Origin: Rhodobacter sp.
GTDB taxonomy: Bacteria > Pseudomonadota > Alphaproteobacteria > Rhodobacterales > Rhodobacteraceae
Length of the DNA: 40,009 bases
Assembly: GCA_030066215.1 (NCBI GenBank)
Contig: JASJCA010000017.1
Span: forward strand, 1 to 40,009
Direction of reading: 5' to 3'
Shown here: one piece after another, positions 33,763-40,009 of the stretch
Layout of the letters: every line of letters starts with the position of its first letter
How positions within the stretch are numbered: position 1 is the stretch's first letter
The notes under the pieces: generated by a model
Database searches by the model: none
What the model was told of the DNA's origin: nothing
What the model saw: the letters and a program-made list of their open reading frames with translations, nothing else
Made by a program: the position numbers and the translations under genes

Positions 33763-34246
33763 TCGAGTTGGTATAGTAATTCCCGACAGTCTCAAGCGCG
33801 ATGTATATATCAGAGATAACGTCGAAGAGAATATAAAATCCTTGTCTCTTACGGAGCAGAGGGACTTTTGGAGATGTATCTCTGAGATTGTGCAAACCTC
33901 CATTTTCAATGTGGAGGATAAACTCGACTCCAAAATTCGAATCACAACTCGAGATGGAGTTGCAATATTTGGAACAGTAATCAAAAGTGCGTTCATTACA
34001 ATAGTCAGGATAATTGATCGCCGTCTGACAATAATGTCAGTAATTGGCATGCGACGACTGAGGAGATCGACAAAATCAGTTGCGTGTGCCCTCATTGATG
34101 AGTGGTTGCGCGGAGTTGACACTTTGGAGCATGTGTTCGCGGCAATTGATGAGAACAAACGGATTGTCTGGACACATGAATCCAGGAGTCGGGCAGGTAA
34201 TCTCCGCGTTACATTTGTTGGGGAGATTATTGAGCCGGTCCTTTGA
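33743..34246 (+). CDS. Unrecognised 167-residue partner of the Phd-like antitoxin, candidate toxin
   Basis: This gene overlaps the antitoxin's end by 20 bp and has GGAGGGCGG just before its ATG. The product does not match the usual Phd partners (Doc, YoeB, RelE) by any motif I can see, and at 167 residues it is longer than most. Suggestive parts are 'AFITIVRIIDRRLTIMSVIGMRR', which has the strand pattern of a RelE-like core, and the C-terminal 'AGNLRVTFVGEIIEPV'. There is no Doc motif (HxFxD/AN) and no PIN acidic set. It could be a new toxin, an effector or an added regulator. AT-rich codon use suggests recent transfer. Confidence 0.65.
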   Translation: MREMNHSRVGIVIPDSLKRDVYIRDNVEENIKSLSLTEQRDFWRCISEIVQTSIFNVEDKLDSKIRITTRDGVAIFGTVIKSAFITIVRIIDRRLTIMSVIGMRRLRRSTKSVACALIDEWLRGVDTLEHVFAAIDENKRIVWTHESRSRAGNLRVTFVGEIIEPVL

Positions 34247-34269
34247 ACTTCAATAAACTCTCACTGATT

Positions 34270-36462
34270 TCACCTTCTCCGCTTCACATTCCCCCCACGC
34301 TGTCCGGCCCTCCCGGCCGTTGACCTCCCCTTGCTCTGCACCGCGGCTTCGGAGGCGGCCTCGACGGCGCTCTGACGCGCCAGGGGATCGTCGTGGACGG
34401 CGAGGTCGACCGCTTCGAGGCGTTTGATTTCGTCGCGGAGCCGCGCGGCCTCTTCGAATTCGAGGTTTTCGGCGGCCTTGCGCATGTCCACGCGCAGGGC
34501 GTCGAGATGGGCGGCGAGGTTGGCGCCGACCATGGGTTTTTCGACCTGAGCGGTGACCCGGGCCATGTCGGTGTCGCCCTTGTAGAGACCGGCCAGCACG
34601 TCCTCGACGTTCTTTTTCACCGTCTCAGGCGTAATGCCGTGGGCCTCGTTATAGGCGACCTGTTTGGCGCGGCGGCGTTCGGTTTCCTTCAGGGCACGCT
34701 CCATCGAGCCGGTGATGCGGTCGGCATACATGATGACGCGGCCGTCGGCGTTGCGGGCGGCGCGGCCGATGGTCTGGATCAGGGAGGTTTCCGAGCGCAG
34801 GAAACCCTCCTTGTCGGCATCGAGGATGGCGACGAGGCCGCATTCGGGGATGTCGAGCCCCTCGCGCAGGAGGTTGATGCCGACGAGCACGTCGAAGGCG
34901 CCGAGGCGCAGATCGCGCAGGATCTCGATGCGCTCCAGCGTATCGATGTCGGAATGCATGTAGCGGACGCGGATGCCCTGTTCGTGCAGGTATTCGGTCA
35001 GGTCCTCGGCCATGCGCTTGGTGAGCGTGGTGACCAGGGTGCGGTAGCCGGCGTCGGCGACCTTGCGGACCTCGTCGAGGAGATCGTCGACCTGCATTTC
35101 GACGGGGCGGATCTCGACGGCGGGGTCCAGAAGGCCCGTGGGGCGGATCACCTGTTCGGTGAAAACGCCGCCGGTCTGGTCGAGTTCCCAGCCGGCGGGG
35201 GTGGCGCTGACGAAGACGGATTGCGGGCGCATGGCGTCCCACTCCTCGAACTTGAGCGGGCGGTTGTCCATGCAGCTGGGCAGGCGGAAGCCGTGTTCGG
35301 CGAGCGTGAACTTGCGCCGGTAATCGCCGCGGTACATGCCGCCGATTTGCGGCACGCTGACATGGCTTTCGTCGGCGAAGACGATGGCGTGGTCGGGGAT
35401 GAATTCGAAGAGCGTGGGCGGCGGCTCACCGGGGGCACGGCCGGTGAGGTAGCGGGAATAGTTCTCGATGCCGTTGCAGGAGCCGGTGGCCTCGAGCATC
35501 TCCAGGTCGAAATTGGTGCGCTGCTCCAGCCGCTGCGCTTCGAGCAGTTTGCCTTCGCCGACCAGCTGATCGAGGCGGGTGCGCAGTTCCTTTTTGATGT
35601 TGATGATCGCCTGGTTCAGCGTTGGGCGCGGGGTCACGTAGTGCGAATTGGCGTAGACGCGGATGCGGTCGAAGGTGTCGGTTTTTTCACCTGTCAGCGG
35701 GTCGAATTCGGTGATGGACTCCAGTTCCTCGCCGAAGAACGACAGCTTCCAGGCGCGGTCTTCCAGGTGGGCCGGCCAGATTTCCAAGCTATCGCCGCGG
35801 ACGCGGAACGAGCCACGCGAAAACCCCTGGTCGTTGCGGCGGTATTGCTGGGCGACGAGGTCCTTCATCACCTGGCGCTGGTCGTAGTCGTGGCCGGATT
35901 TCAGGTCTTGCGTCATGGCGCCGTAGGTTTCGACGCTGCCGATGCCGTAGATGCAGCTGACCGAGGCCACGATGATCACGTCGTCACGCTCCAGAAGCGC
36001 CCGGGTGGCCGAGTGGCGCATCCGGTCGATCTGTTCGTTGATCTGGGATTCTTTCTCGATATAGGTGTCGGACCGCGGCACGTAGGCCTCGGGCTGGTAG
36101 TAGTCGTAGTAGCTGACGAAGTACTCGACAGCATTCTCGGGGAAGAACCCCTTGAATTCGCCGTAGAGTTGTGCGGCCAGCGTCTTATTCGGGGCGAGGA
36201 TGATGGCGGGGCGCTGGGTTTCCTCGATCACCTTGGCCATGGTGTAGGTCTTGCCGGTGCCGGTGGCGCCCAGAAGCACCTGTTCCCGTTCGCCGTCGCT
36301 GACGCCCTGGGCGAGTTCGGCGATGGCGGTGGGCTGGTCGCCGGCGGGTTGGAATTCGGTATGCATGACGAAGCGATGCCCGCCCTCGAGCTTGTCGCGG
36401 TCAGCCACGGGGGGCGGGGCGGCGTGCAACTCCGGCATCTGGTCAGGGCGGTTGTTGTGCAT
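34270..36462 (-). CDS. uvrB: Excinuclease ABC subunit B
   Basis: UvrB is the damage-verifying helicase-like subunit of nucleotide excision repair. The 730-residue product has Walker A as [10 protein letters not shown] near 45-54 and the beta-hairpin region '[16 protein letters not shown]' near 110. It has DEAD-type 'FADESHVS' and motif VI 'QTIGRAARN'. The C-terminal UVR domain is '[20 protein letters not shown]', which binds UvrC. ATG 36462 has GAAGGAA upstream; the extra in-frame codons to 36525 were not chosen. A near-consensus LexA box (36493-36507) lies just upstream, so SOS control is likely. Confidence 0.96.
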   Translation of the reverse strand: MHNNRPDQMPELHAAPPPVADRDKLEGGHRFVMHTEFQPAGDQPTAIAELAQGVSDGEREQVLLGATGTGKTYTMAKVIEETQRPAIILAPNKTLAAQLYGEFKGFFPENAVEYFVSYYDYYQPEAYVPRSDTYIEKESQINEQIDRMRHSATRALLERDDVIIVASVSCIYGIGSVETYGAMTQDLKSGHDYDQRQVMKDLVAQQYRRNDQGFSRGSFRVRGDSLEIWPAHLEDRAWKLSFFGEELESITEFDPLTGEKTDTFDRIRVYANSHYVTPRPTLNQAIINIKKELRTRLDQLVGEGKLLEAQRLEQRTNFDLEMLEATGSCNGIENYSRYLTGRAPGEPPPTLFEFIPDHAIVFADESHVSVPQIGGMYRGDYRRKFTLAEHGFRLPSCMDNRPLKFEEWDAMRPQSVFVSATPAGWELDQTGGVFTEQVIRPTGLLDPAVEIRPVEMQVDDLLDEVRKVADAGYRTLVTTLTKRMAEDLTEYLHEQGIRVRYMHSDIDTLERIEILRDLRLGAFDVLVGINLLREGLDIPECGLVAILDADKEGFLRSETSLIQTIGRAARNADGRVIMYADRITGSMERALKETERRRAKQVAYNEAHGITPETVKKNVEDVLAGLYKGDTDMARVTAQVEKPMVGANLAAHLDALRVDMRKAAENLEFEEAARLRDEIKRLEAVDLAVHDDPLARQSAVEAASEAAVQSKGRSTAGRAGQRGGNVKRRR

Positions 36463-36492
36463 GGGGGCGATTCCTTCGGGTCGCATAGATTT

Positions 36493-36507
36493 GATCACTT
36501 TTTGTTC
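36493..36507 (-). promoter_or_regulatory. LexA-type SOS box upstream of uvrB
   Basis: GATC-ACTTTTT-GTTC on the plus strand matches the alphaproteobacterial SOS box GTTC-N7-GTTC with one mismatch. It is 31 bp before the uvrB start, and a TTGCAC -35-like sequence lies just beyond it. Regulation by LexA is inferred from this site and the gene's function. Confidence 0.6.
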
Positions 36508-36604
36508 TTGTGCAAGTGGGGGCACCGCCTTGCCTGAGGCGGATCACATTTGCGTGCAATGACCGCGAAGTCGGCGAATTTCTACAACCTTAGGTAAAGT
36601 TAGC

Positions 36605-36647
36605 GCTTGCCCTTAGGTCATTTCCCGCATACCGTGTATGGGCAAGC
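36605..36647. ncRNA. Nested hairpin upstream of uvrB, part of a possible structured RNA
   Basis: GCTTGCCC (36605-36612) pairs exactly with GGGCAAGC (36640-36647), and CATAC-CGT-GTATG (36628-36640) can fold inside the loop. Together with the larger hairpin at 36657-36719 it makes about 120 bases of dense structure with no gene. The strand cannot be fixed; a T-run follows on the plus strand at 36723-36726. Confidence 0.35.
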
Positions 36648-36656
36648 AGCAGAACT

Positions 36657-36719
36657 GACTGCCGGCTGAGTGCGATACACCCACCCCACCCCTCGCTCCC
36701 TCGCATTCGGCCGGCAGTC
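36657..36719. ncRNA. Long hairpin with C-rich loop (G4-prone on the other strand)
   Basis: GACTGCCGGC (36657-36666) is exactly complementary to 36710-36719. The stem continues for nine more pairs with two wobbles (TGAGTGCGA with TCGCATTCG), about 19 bp in all. The 25-base loop contains CCC, CCCC, CCCC and CCC tracts; on the minus strand these form a four-tract G-quadruplex motif. On the plus strand it looks like an sRNA with an anti-Shine-Dalgarno-type loop, followed by TTTT. Confidence 0.45.
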
Positions 36720-36802
36720 GACCTTTTCGGCGCGGTGATTTGGCGGCTTGCGCAATCGCGCTTGAGCTTTCATATCTTGGGCGAGTGAACGGGAGCCGGC
36801 CC

Positions 36803-37114
36803 ATGCCAGCACGCATCTATCAGCCTGCCCGGACGGCGATGTCGTCGGGGACCGCTAAAACCAAGTATTGGGTGCTGGAATTCGCCGCCGCCAGCGAGCG
36901 GGAGGTGGACCCGCTGATGGGCTGGACCTCGTCGTCGGATACACAGGCGCAGGTGCGGCTGCGGTTCGACAGCAAGCAGGCCGCGCTGGACTATGCCGAA
37001 GAGAACGGCATCGAGGCGCTGGTCTTCGAGCCCAAGGCGCGCAAGCCGAACATCCGCCCGCGCGGTTACGGTGAGAACTTCGCGACCGACCGCCGGGGCG
37101 CCTGGACGCACTGA
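36803..37114 (+). CDS. NDUFS4-like (18 kDa) accessory subunit of respiratory complex I
   Basis: The 103-residue product matches the ETC_C1_NDUFA4/NDUFS4 family (PF04800). It has '[26 protein letters not shown]' at the start, '[35 protein letters not shown]', the family's most conserved part ('lmGwtss.D...qv.l.F.tke.Ai.yAe..g'), and a C-terminal '[17 protein letters not shown]', the usual 'yadNFs..R' end. Alphaproteobacteria are among the few bacteria with this subunit, which joins the NADH-dehydrogenase arm. GGGAG precedes ATG 36803. It stands alone, away from the nuo operon. Confidence 0.93.
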   Translation: MPARIYQPARTAMSSGTAKTKYWVLEFAAASEREVDPLMGWTSSSDTQAQVRLRFDSKQAALDYAEENGIEALVFEPKARKPNIRPRGYGENFATDRRGAWTH

Positions 37115-37127
37115 GGCGCGCCTTTTT
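37097..37127 (+). terminator. Short stem with TTTTT after the NDUFS4-like gene
   Basis: GGCGC (37097-37101) can pair with GCGCC (37118-37122), followed directly by TTTTT (37123-37127). The stop codon lies in the loop. The stem is short, so confidence is limited. Confidence 0.35.
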
Positions 37128-37169
37128 CGGGAGTGCGCCGGGGAGTGGTCGCTCCTTGAATAGCCAAGA

Positions 37170-37343
37170 GCCGTGCCCATCACCGACCCGCGGTGTGGCG
37201 ATCCGACCTCTGAACGGCGGTGCTTTATGGCTGTCGAATCCGTAGATCCTCAAGCGGTGCGCAGGTGTCGACCAATCGCCACCCCTCCGGGGCGGGTTGG
37301 CGATGGGCGCGGCGGCGCTGCGCGCCTTGATCCCGTGCCCGGC
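37170..37343 (+). repeat. 174-bp dispersed repeat, copy B
   Basis: It aligns gaplessly with the reverse complement of 27758-27931 (about 85% identity). In this orientation it begins GCCGTGCCCATCACCGACCC. It sits in the 471-bp gap between the NDUFS4-like gene and the Hint/RTX gene. The rest of that gap holds a palindrome (37475-37496), a terminator (37534-37559) and no supported gene. Confidence 0.85.
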
Positions 37344-37474
37344 GGGTTGCGGGGTCTTCGCCAAACAAATCCGAGCAGTCGCGGCATGACCCCGCCCCGC
37401 CGCACAGACCTAAACTCGGGTTTCGTTCGTTCTCAGGCACTTGCCGCGTCGCGGCTTAACTTTCTGCACCGTAG

Positions 37475-37496
37475 AATGTTTCGCGCGCGAAACATT
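37475..37496. promoter_or_regulatory. 22-bp perfect palindrome with parS-like half sites
   Basis: AATGTTTC, then GCGCGC, then GAAACATT is fully self-complementary. The TGTTTC/GAAACA arms equal those of the ParB site parS (TGTTTC-ACGT-GAAACA), but the centre is six bases and not four. It could be a variant ParB site, a site for another dimeric regulator, or a stem in RNA. It lies 90 bp downstream of the Hint/RTX stop. Confidence 0.5.
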
Positions 37497-37533
37497 TTCC
37501 GCTTCCCGCCGCGCCACGCGCCCGCAAACGGAA

Positions 37534-37559
37534 ACGCCGGAGCCCGAAGGCTCCGGCGT
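37534..37559 (-). terminator. Intrinsic-type terminator of the Hint/RTX gene
   Basis: ACGCCGGAGCC (37534-37544) is exactly complementary to 37549-37559 around CGAA. On the minus strand the stem is followed by TTTCCGTTTG. It lies 26 bp after the stop of the leftward gene. Confidence 0.75.
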
Positions 37560-37585
37560 CGTCCCATGCCCCCAATGCGGGTGGC

Positions 37586-40009
37586 TCAGACCATCAGGCC
37601 CTCGCGCAGCATCTTGGCCTCGTAGGCCTTCAGCGAATGCCGCGCCGCGCCGTAGTTCTTCAGGCCCTCGGCTTCCATCAGCTCGGGGAACAGCTTGAAG
37701 ATCTCGTCGCGCTGCTCCCGGTCGATGCCCTTCAGCGAATAGTCGCCCGGGTGGAAGCTTTCGGTCCAGGCGCCGTCGCCCAGGATCACCTCGTGCCGGT
37801 CGAACAGCAGGTGGATGTACTCGGTGCCCGGCACATCCGCCCGCTCGATCCCCGGCTGGCCGACCAGGTGCTTCGCGGCCACGAGTACCTCACGCTCGTC
37901 GAACAGCATGTGGGTATGCTCGTTGGCCATCAGCATCCGGTGGTTCGGCGACACCAGCATGTCGCGCTCGGGCAGACCGTTGCCCAGCGCGCCACGGCGG
38001 ATCAGCACCGGCCGCAGGCTGGGATCGGCATGCAGGGTCATCGCGGTGACCGGCTTGCGACCGATCCAGCGGATTTCCTGCACCCCGTCGTCGCGGGTGA
38101 TCACCCGGTCGCCCGGCTTGAGATCCTCGACCGCCATCTCGCCCCGCGGGGTGGCGATGGCCACGCCGGGCGTGAAGCAGATCAGCAGGTTCTCGATCTG
38201 GCTGAACTCCAGGATGCCTTCGACATTGCCGTCAGCGTCGAGGAATTCGGCCGTACCGCGCACGGCATCGAGGTCGGTCGGGTCGATCAAGTCCGGATCA
38301 TCCACCCCGTCCGCGATATTGCCGTCGGCGTCGCGCAGCTGCAGCCGCCCAAGGTTGCGCAGATCGAGCGTGTCGTTGTCGTTGCCGGTGTTGCCGCCGA
38401 CCACGACATCGCCGAACGCATCTTCACGCTCGTTGATGATGAACCGATCCGCGCCACCGTCGCCGAACATCGTGTCGGCACCCTGGCCACCCGTGATCGA
38501 GTCCCTGAGGTTGCCGCCGTAGATCAGGTCGTCGTCGATGCCACCGTCGATGGTGTCTTCGCCGCCGCCACCAAAGATGGTGTCGTCATCGTCCTGACCG
38601 AAGATCAGGTCGGCGCCGGCGCCACCGTCGATGAAGTCCTTGCCGTTGTTCGGCACCAGATCGGGGCTGACGCCGCCGGTGTCTTCATCGGTGATGTTGA
38701 GCTCATCCGGGAACATCGGATCGAGACCACCGTAGATCGTGTCATCACCAGCACCCGCTGAGATCGTGTCGGACCCCTCGCCGCCAATGATCAGGTCATC
38801 GCCGAACTTGGTGATGATCGTGTCGTCGTCGAAGCCGGCGTCGATGACGTTGTCGCCGGTGCCCGCGTCGATGTAGTCGTCATCGTCGCCGGTCGTGATC
38901 GTGTCGTCACCGGACCCCGAGAACACGGTGTCGAGGTCGTTCATGTCGGCGCCGGGACCGTTGAAGTCCACATCGCCCGGGAACAGACCCGGATAGCCGA
39001 GATCCGGTAGCGGCACCGCGCCGCCGCCCGAGGTATCGATCGTGTTGTCGCCGTCGAAGTCTTCGACATAGTCGCTGCCGTCGCCGCCGATGATGGTGTC
39101 ATCGCCGAAGCCGCCGAGCAGGCTGTCGTCGCCGTCGCCGCCGTCGATGGTGTCTTCGCCCACGCTGCCGTCCAGCGTGTCGTCGCCGTCATTGCCGACC
39201 AGGCTGTCGTCGCCGCCGCCGGCAAGGACGTTCTCGTCGCCTTCGGCGCCAATCACCGTGTCGTCACCCGGACCAAGCTGAAGAACCTCGATCTCTTCGA
39301 ATGACGTGGTATCGTCGCCATCCGTAATGGTGCCTTCTTCGGGTCCCGAGAATTCCACCAGCAGATCATCGAGGATGTCGCTGGTGTCGACCACGTCGCC
39401 GCGGCCGTCTTCGTCGGTCTCGCCGCCGATGATGACGTCATTGTCGATGCCGTCGCCTTCGTCGTTGATGTCGAAGAAGTCGTCGCCGCCGCCGCCGTCC
39501 ACGGTGTCGTCGCCTTCACCGCTGTCGATGGTGTCGTCGCCGCCGTTGCCGAAGATGGTGTCATCGTCGCCGTCGAACCCGTCGATCTGGTCGCCCTGCA
39601 GGTCGGTATAGCCCGGCCCCATGTTTTCGCCGCTGTCGAGCCCGTCGACCGGGCCGATCACGTCGTCGACCCGCACGTCCACGGTCGCGGTGTCGAAGCC
39701 GCCATTGCCGTCCGAGACGGTGTACTCGAAGGTGTCGGTGCCGACGAAGGCCGGATCCGGCGTGTAGGTCAGCGTGCCGTCGCCGTTGTCGGTGACGGTG
39801 CCGTTCGGCGGCTGGGTGAAGCTGTCGATCATCAGCGGGTCGCCGTCGACATCGCTGTCGTTCGCCAGCACCGCCACGACAACAGGCGTCCCCTGAAGGG
39901 TCGATTGGTTGTCGTCCTGGGCGTCCGGGTCGTCATTCACCGGCGCCACGTTGAAGGTGATCGTCGCGGTGTCGGTGCCGCCATTGCCGTCGTCGACGGT
40001 ATAGGTGAC
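37586..40009 (-). CDS. Large Ca-binding RTX/cadherin-like protein with C-terminal Hint domain (N-terminus outside window)
   Basis: The visible 807 residues are the C-terminal part of a secreted adhesin-like or self-processing protein. From the window edge there are bacterial Ig/cadherin-like (tandem-95) repeats: 'DVDGDPLMIDSFTQPPNGTV', 'DGTLTYTPDPAFVGTDTFEY'. Next is a long acidic region with many GGxGxDxh nonapeptides ('GNGGDDTIDSGEGDD', 'GGDGDDSLLGGFGDDTIIGG'), which form Ca-binding RTX beta-rolls. At about residue 630 of the fragment a Hint_2 domain starts with 'CFTPGVAIATPRGEMAVEDL', with Cys as nucleophile, and includes 'SPNHRML'. Such proteins usually leave by type I secretion. The terminator lies at 37534-37559. 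Confidence 0.93.
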   Translation of the reverse strand, partial: VTYTVDDGNGGTDTATITFNVAPVNDDPDAQDDNQSTLQGTPVVVAVLANDSDVDGDPLMIDSFTQPPNGTVTDNGDGTLTYTPDPAFVGTDTFEYTVSDGNGGFDTATVDVRVDDVIGPVDGLDSGENMGPGYTDLQGDQIDGFDGDDDTIFGNGGDDTIDSGEGDDTVDGGGGDDFFDINDEGDGIDNDVIIGGETDEDGRGDVVDTSDILDDLLVEFSGPEEGTITDGDDTTSFEEIEVLQLGPGDDTVIGAEGDENVLAGGGDDSLVGNDGDDTLDGSVGEDTIDGGDGDDSLLGGFGDDTIIGGDGSDYVEDFDGDNTIDTSGGGAVPLPDLGYPGLFPGDVDFNGPGADMNDLDTVFSGSGDDTITTGDDDDYIDAGTGDNVIDAGFDDDTIITKFGDDLIIGGEGSDTISAGAGDDTIYGGLDPMFPDELNITDEDTGGVSPDLVPNNGKDFIDGGAGADLIFGQDDDDTIFGGGGEDTIDGGIDDDLIYGGNLRDSITGGQGADTMFGDGGADRFIINEREDAFGDVVVGGNTGNDNDTLDLRNLGRLQLRDADGNIADGVDDPDLIDPTDLDAVRGTAEFLDADGNVEGILEFSQIENLLICFTPGVAIATPRGEMAVEDLKPGDRVITRDDGVQEIRWIGRKPVTAMTLHADPSLRPVLIRRGALGNGLPERDMLVSPNHRMLMANEHTHMLFDEREVLVAAKHLVGQPGIERADVPGTEYIHLLFDRHEVILGDGAWTESFHPGDYSLKGIDREQRDEIFKLFPELMEAEGLKNYGAARHSLKAYEAKMLREGLMV

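Noticed and set aside
34393..36537. Long open frame opposite uvrB (about 714 codons, plus strand)
   Set aside because: It mirrors uvrB codons in a high-GC genome, has low-complexity Gly/Val/Asp composition, and uvrB has all family motifs on the other strand.
37475..37496. Calling the palindrome a canonical parS site
   Set aside because: The arms match, but the centre is two bases longer than parS, so I list it only as parS-like.
38300..39560. Regular DNA repeats that look like an array at first sight
   Set aside because: They follow the nonapeptide codons of the RTX repeats; there are no constant repeats with unique spacers, so this is not a CRISPR.

Overview
The window is high-GC alphaproteobacterial DNA. 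Gene content points to Rhodobacterales (the Roseobacter/Paracoccus group): an alphaproteobacterial Mic60-like gene between hemD and hemY, a class I lysyl-tRNA synthetase, an NDUFS4-like complex I accessory subunit, a HupE/DUF4198 pair, and a Hint/RTX secreted protein. No species can be named from the sequence alone. No rRNA, tRNA or CRISPR array was found.

Left part (1-11.2 kb). This is mostly chromosomal backbone. tsaD (cut by the window edge) is divergent from hemD, the Mic60-like gene and hemY. Next come a small HTH-like protein, a divergent HupE/UreJ-DUF4198 pair with only 25 bp between start codons, an orphan ParA, two small membrane proteins, a lipoprotein-like histidine phosphatase, two related micro-proteins sharing an HWSKW motif, and a cold-shock gene.

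Accessory pocket 1 (11.4-14.15 kb). A frameshifted REP-associated tyrosine transposase (RAYT) remnant ends in a REP palindrome. It is followed by an AT-richer two-gene membrane module of unknown function, then a diverged copy of the last 36 codons of ettA, then a BrnT/BrnA toxin-antitoxin pair, and only then the intact ettA. This looks like an insertion hotspot at the 3' end of ettA.

Middle (14.15-32.3 kb). Housekeeping and conserved genes: ettA, a secreted EEP-fold protein, nadD, a PBP4-type carboxypeptidase, a TerB-like protein, lysK, a CHAD protein, DUF4864, a large right-handed beta-helix protein, a PPOX-fold protein, DUF427, a universal stress protein, two ABM-like proteins, an outer-membrane-like protein, a TFIIB-type zinc protein, a TIM-barrel epimerase-like protein, an NQO1-like oxidoreductase, an Excalibur protein and small membrane or secreted proteins. 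A 174-bp dispersed repeat lies at 27.8 kb, and a second copy in opposite orientation lies at 37.2 kb.

Accessory pocket 2 (32.3-34.25 kb). An intact RAYT carries a REP palindrome inside its own reading frame. It is followed by two equal-length (109 bp) REP-doublet units, a possible 23-residue membrane peptide with a strong ribosome binding site, and an AT-rich Phd-like antitoxin overlapping an unrecognised 167-residue partner, a candidate new toxin-antitoxin pair.

Right end (34.27-40 kb). uvrB has a near-consensus alphaproteobacterial LexA box. Upstream of it lie two nested hairpins, one with a C-rich loop that is G-quadruplex-prone on the other strand. Then come the NDUFS4-like gene, the second 174-bp repeat, a 22-bp perfect palindrome, and the C-terminal 807 residues of a large Ca-binding/Hint secreted protein that continues beyond the window.
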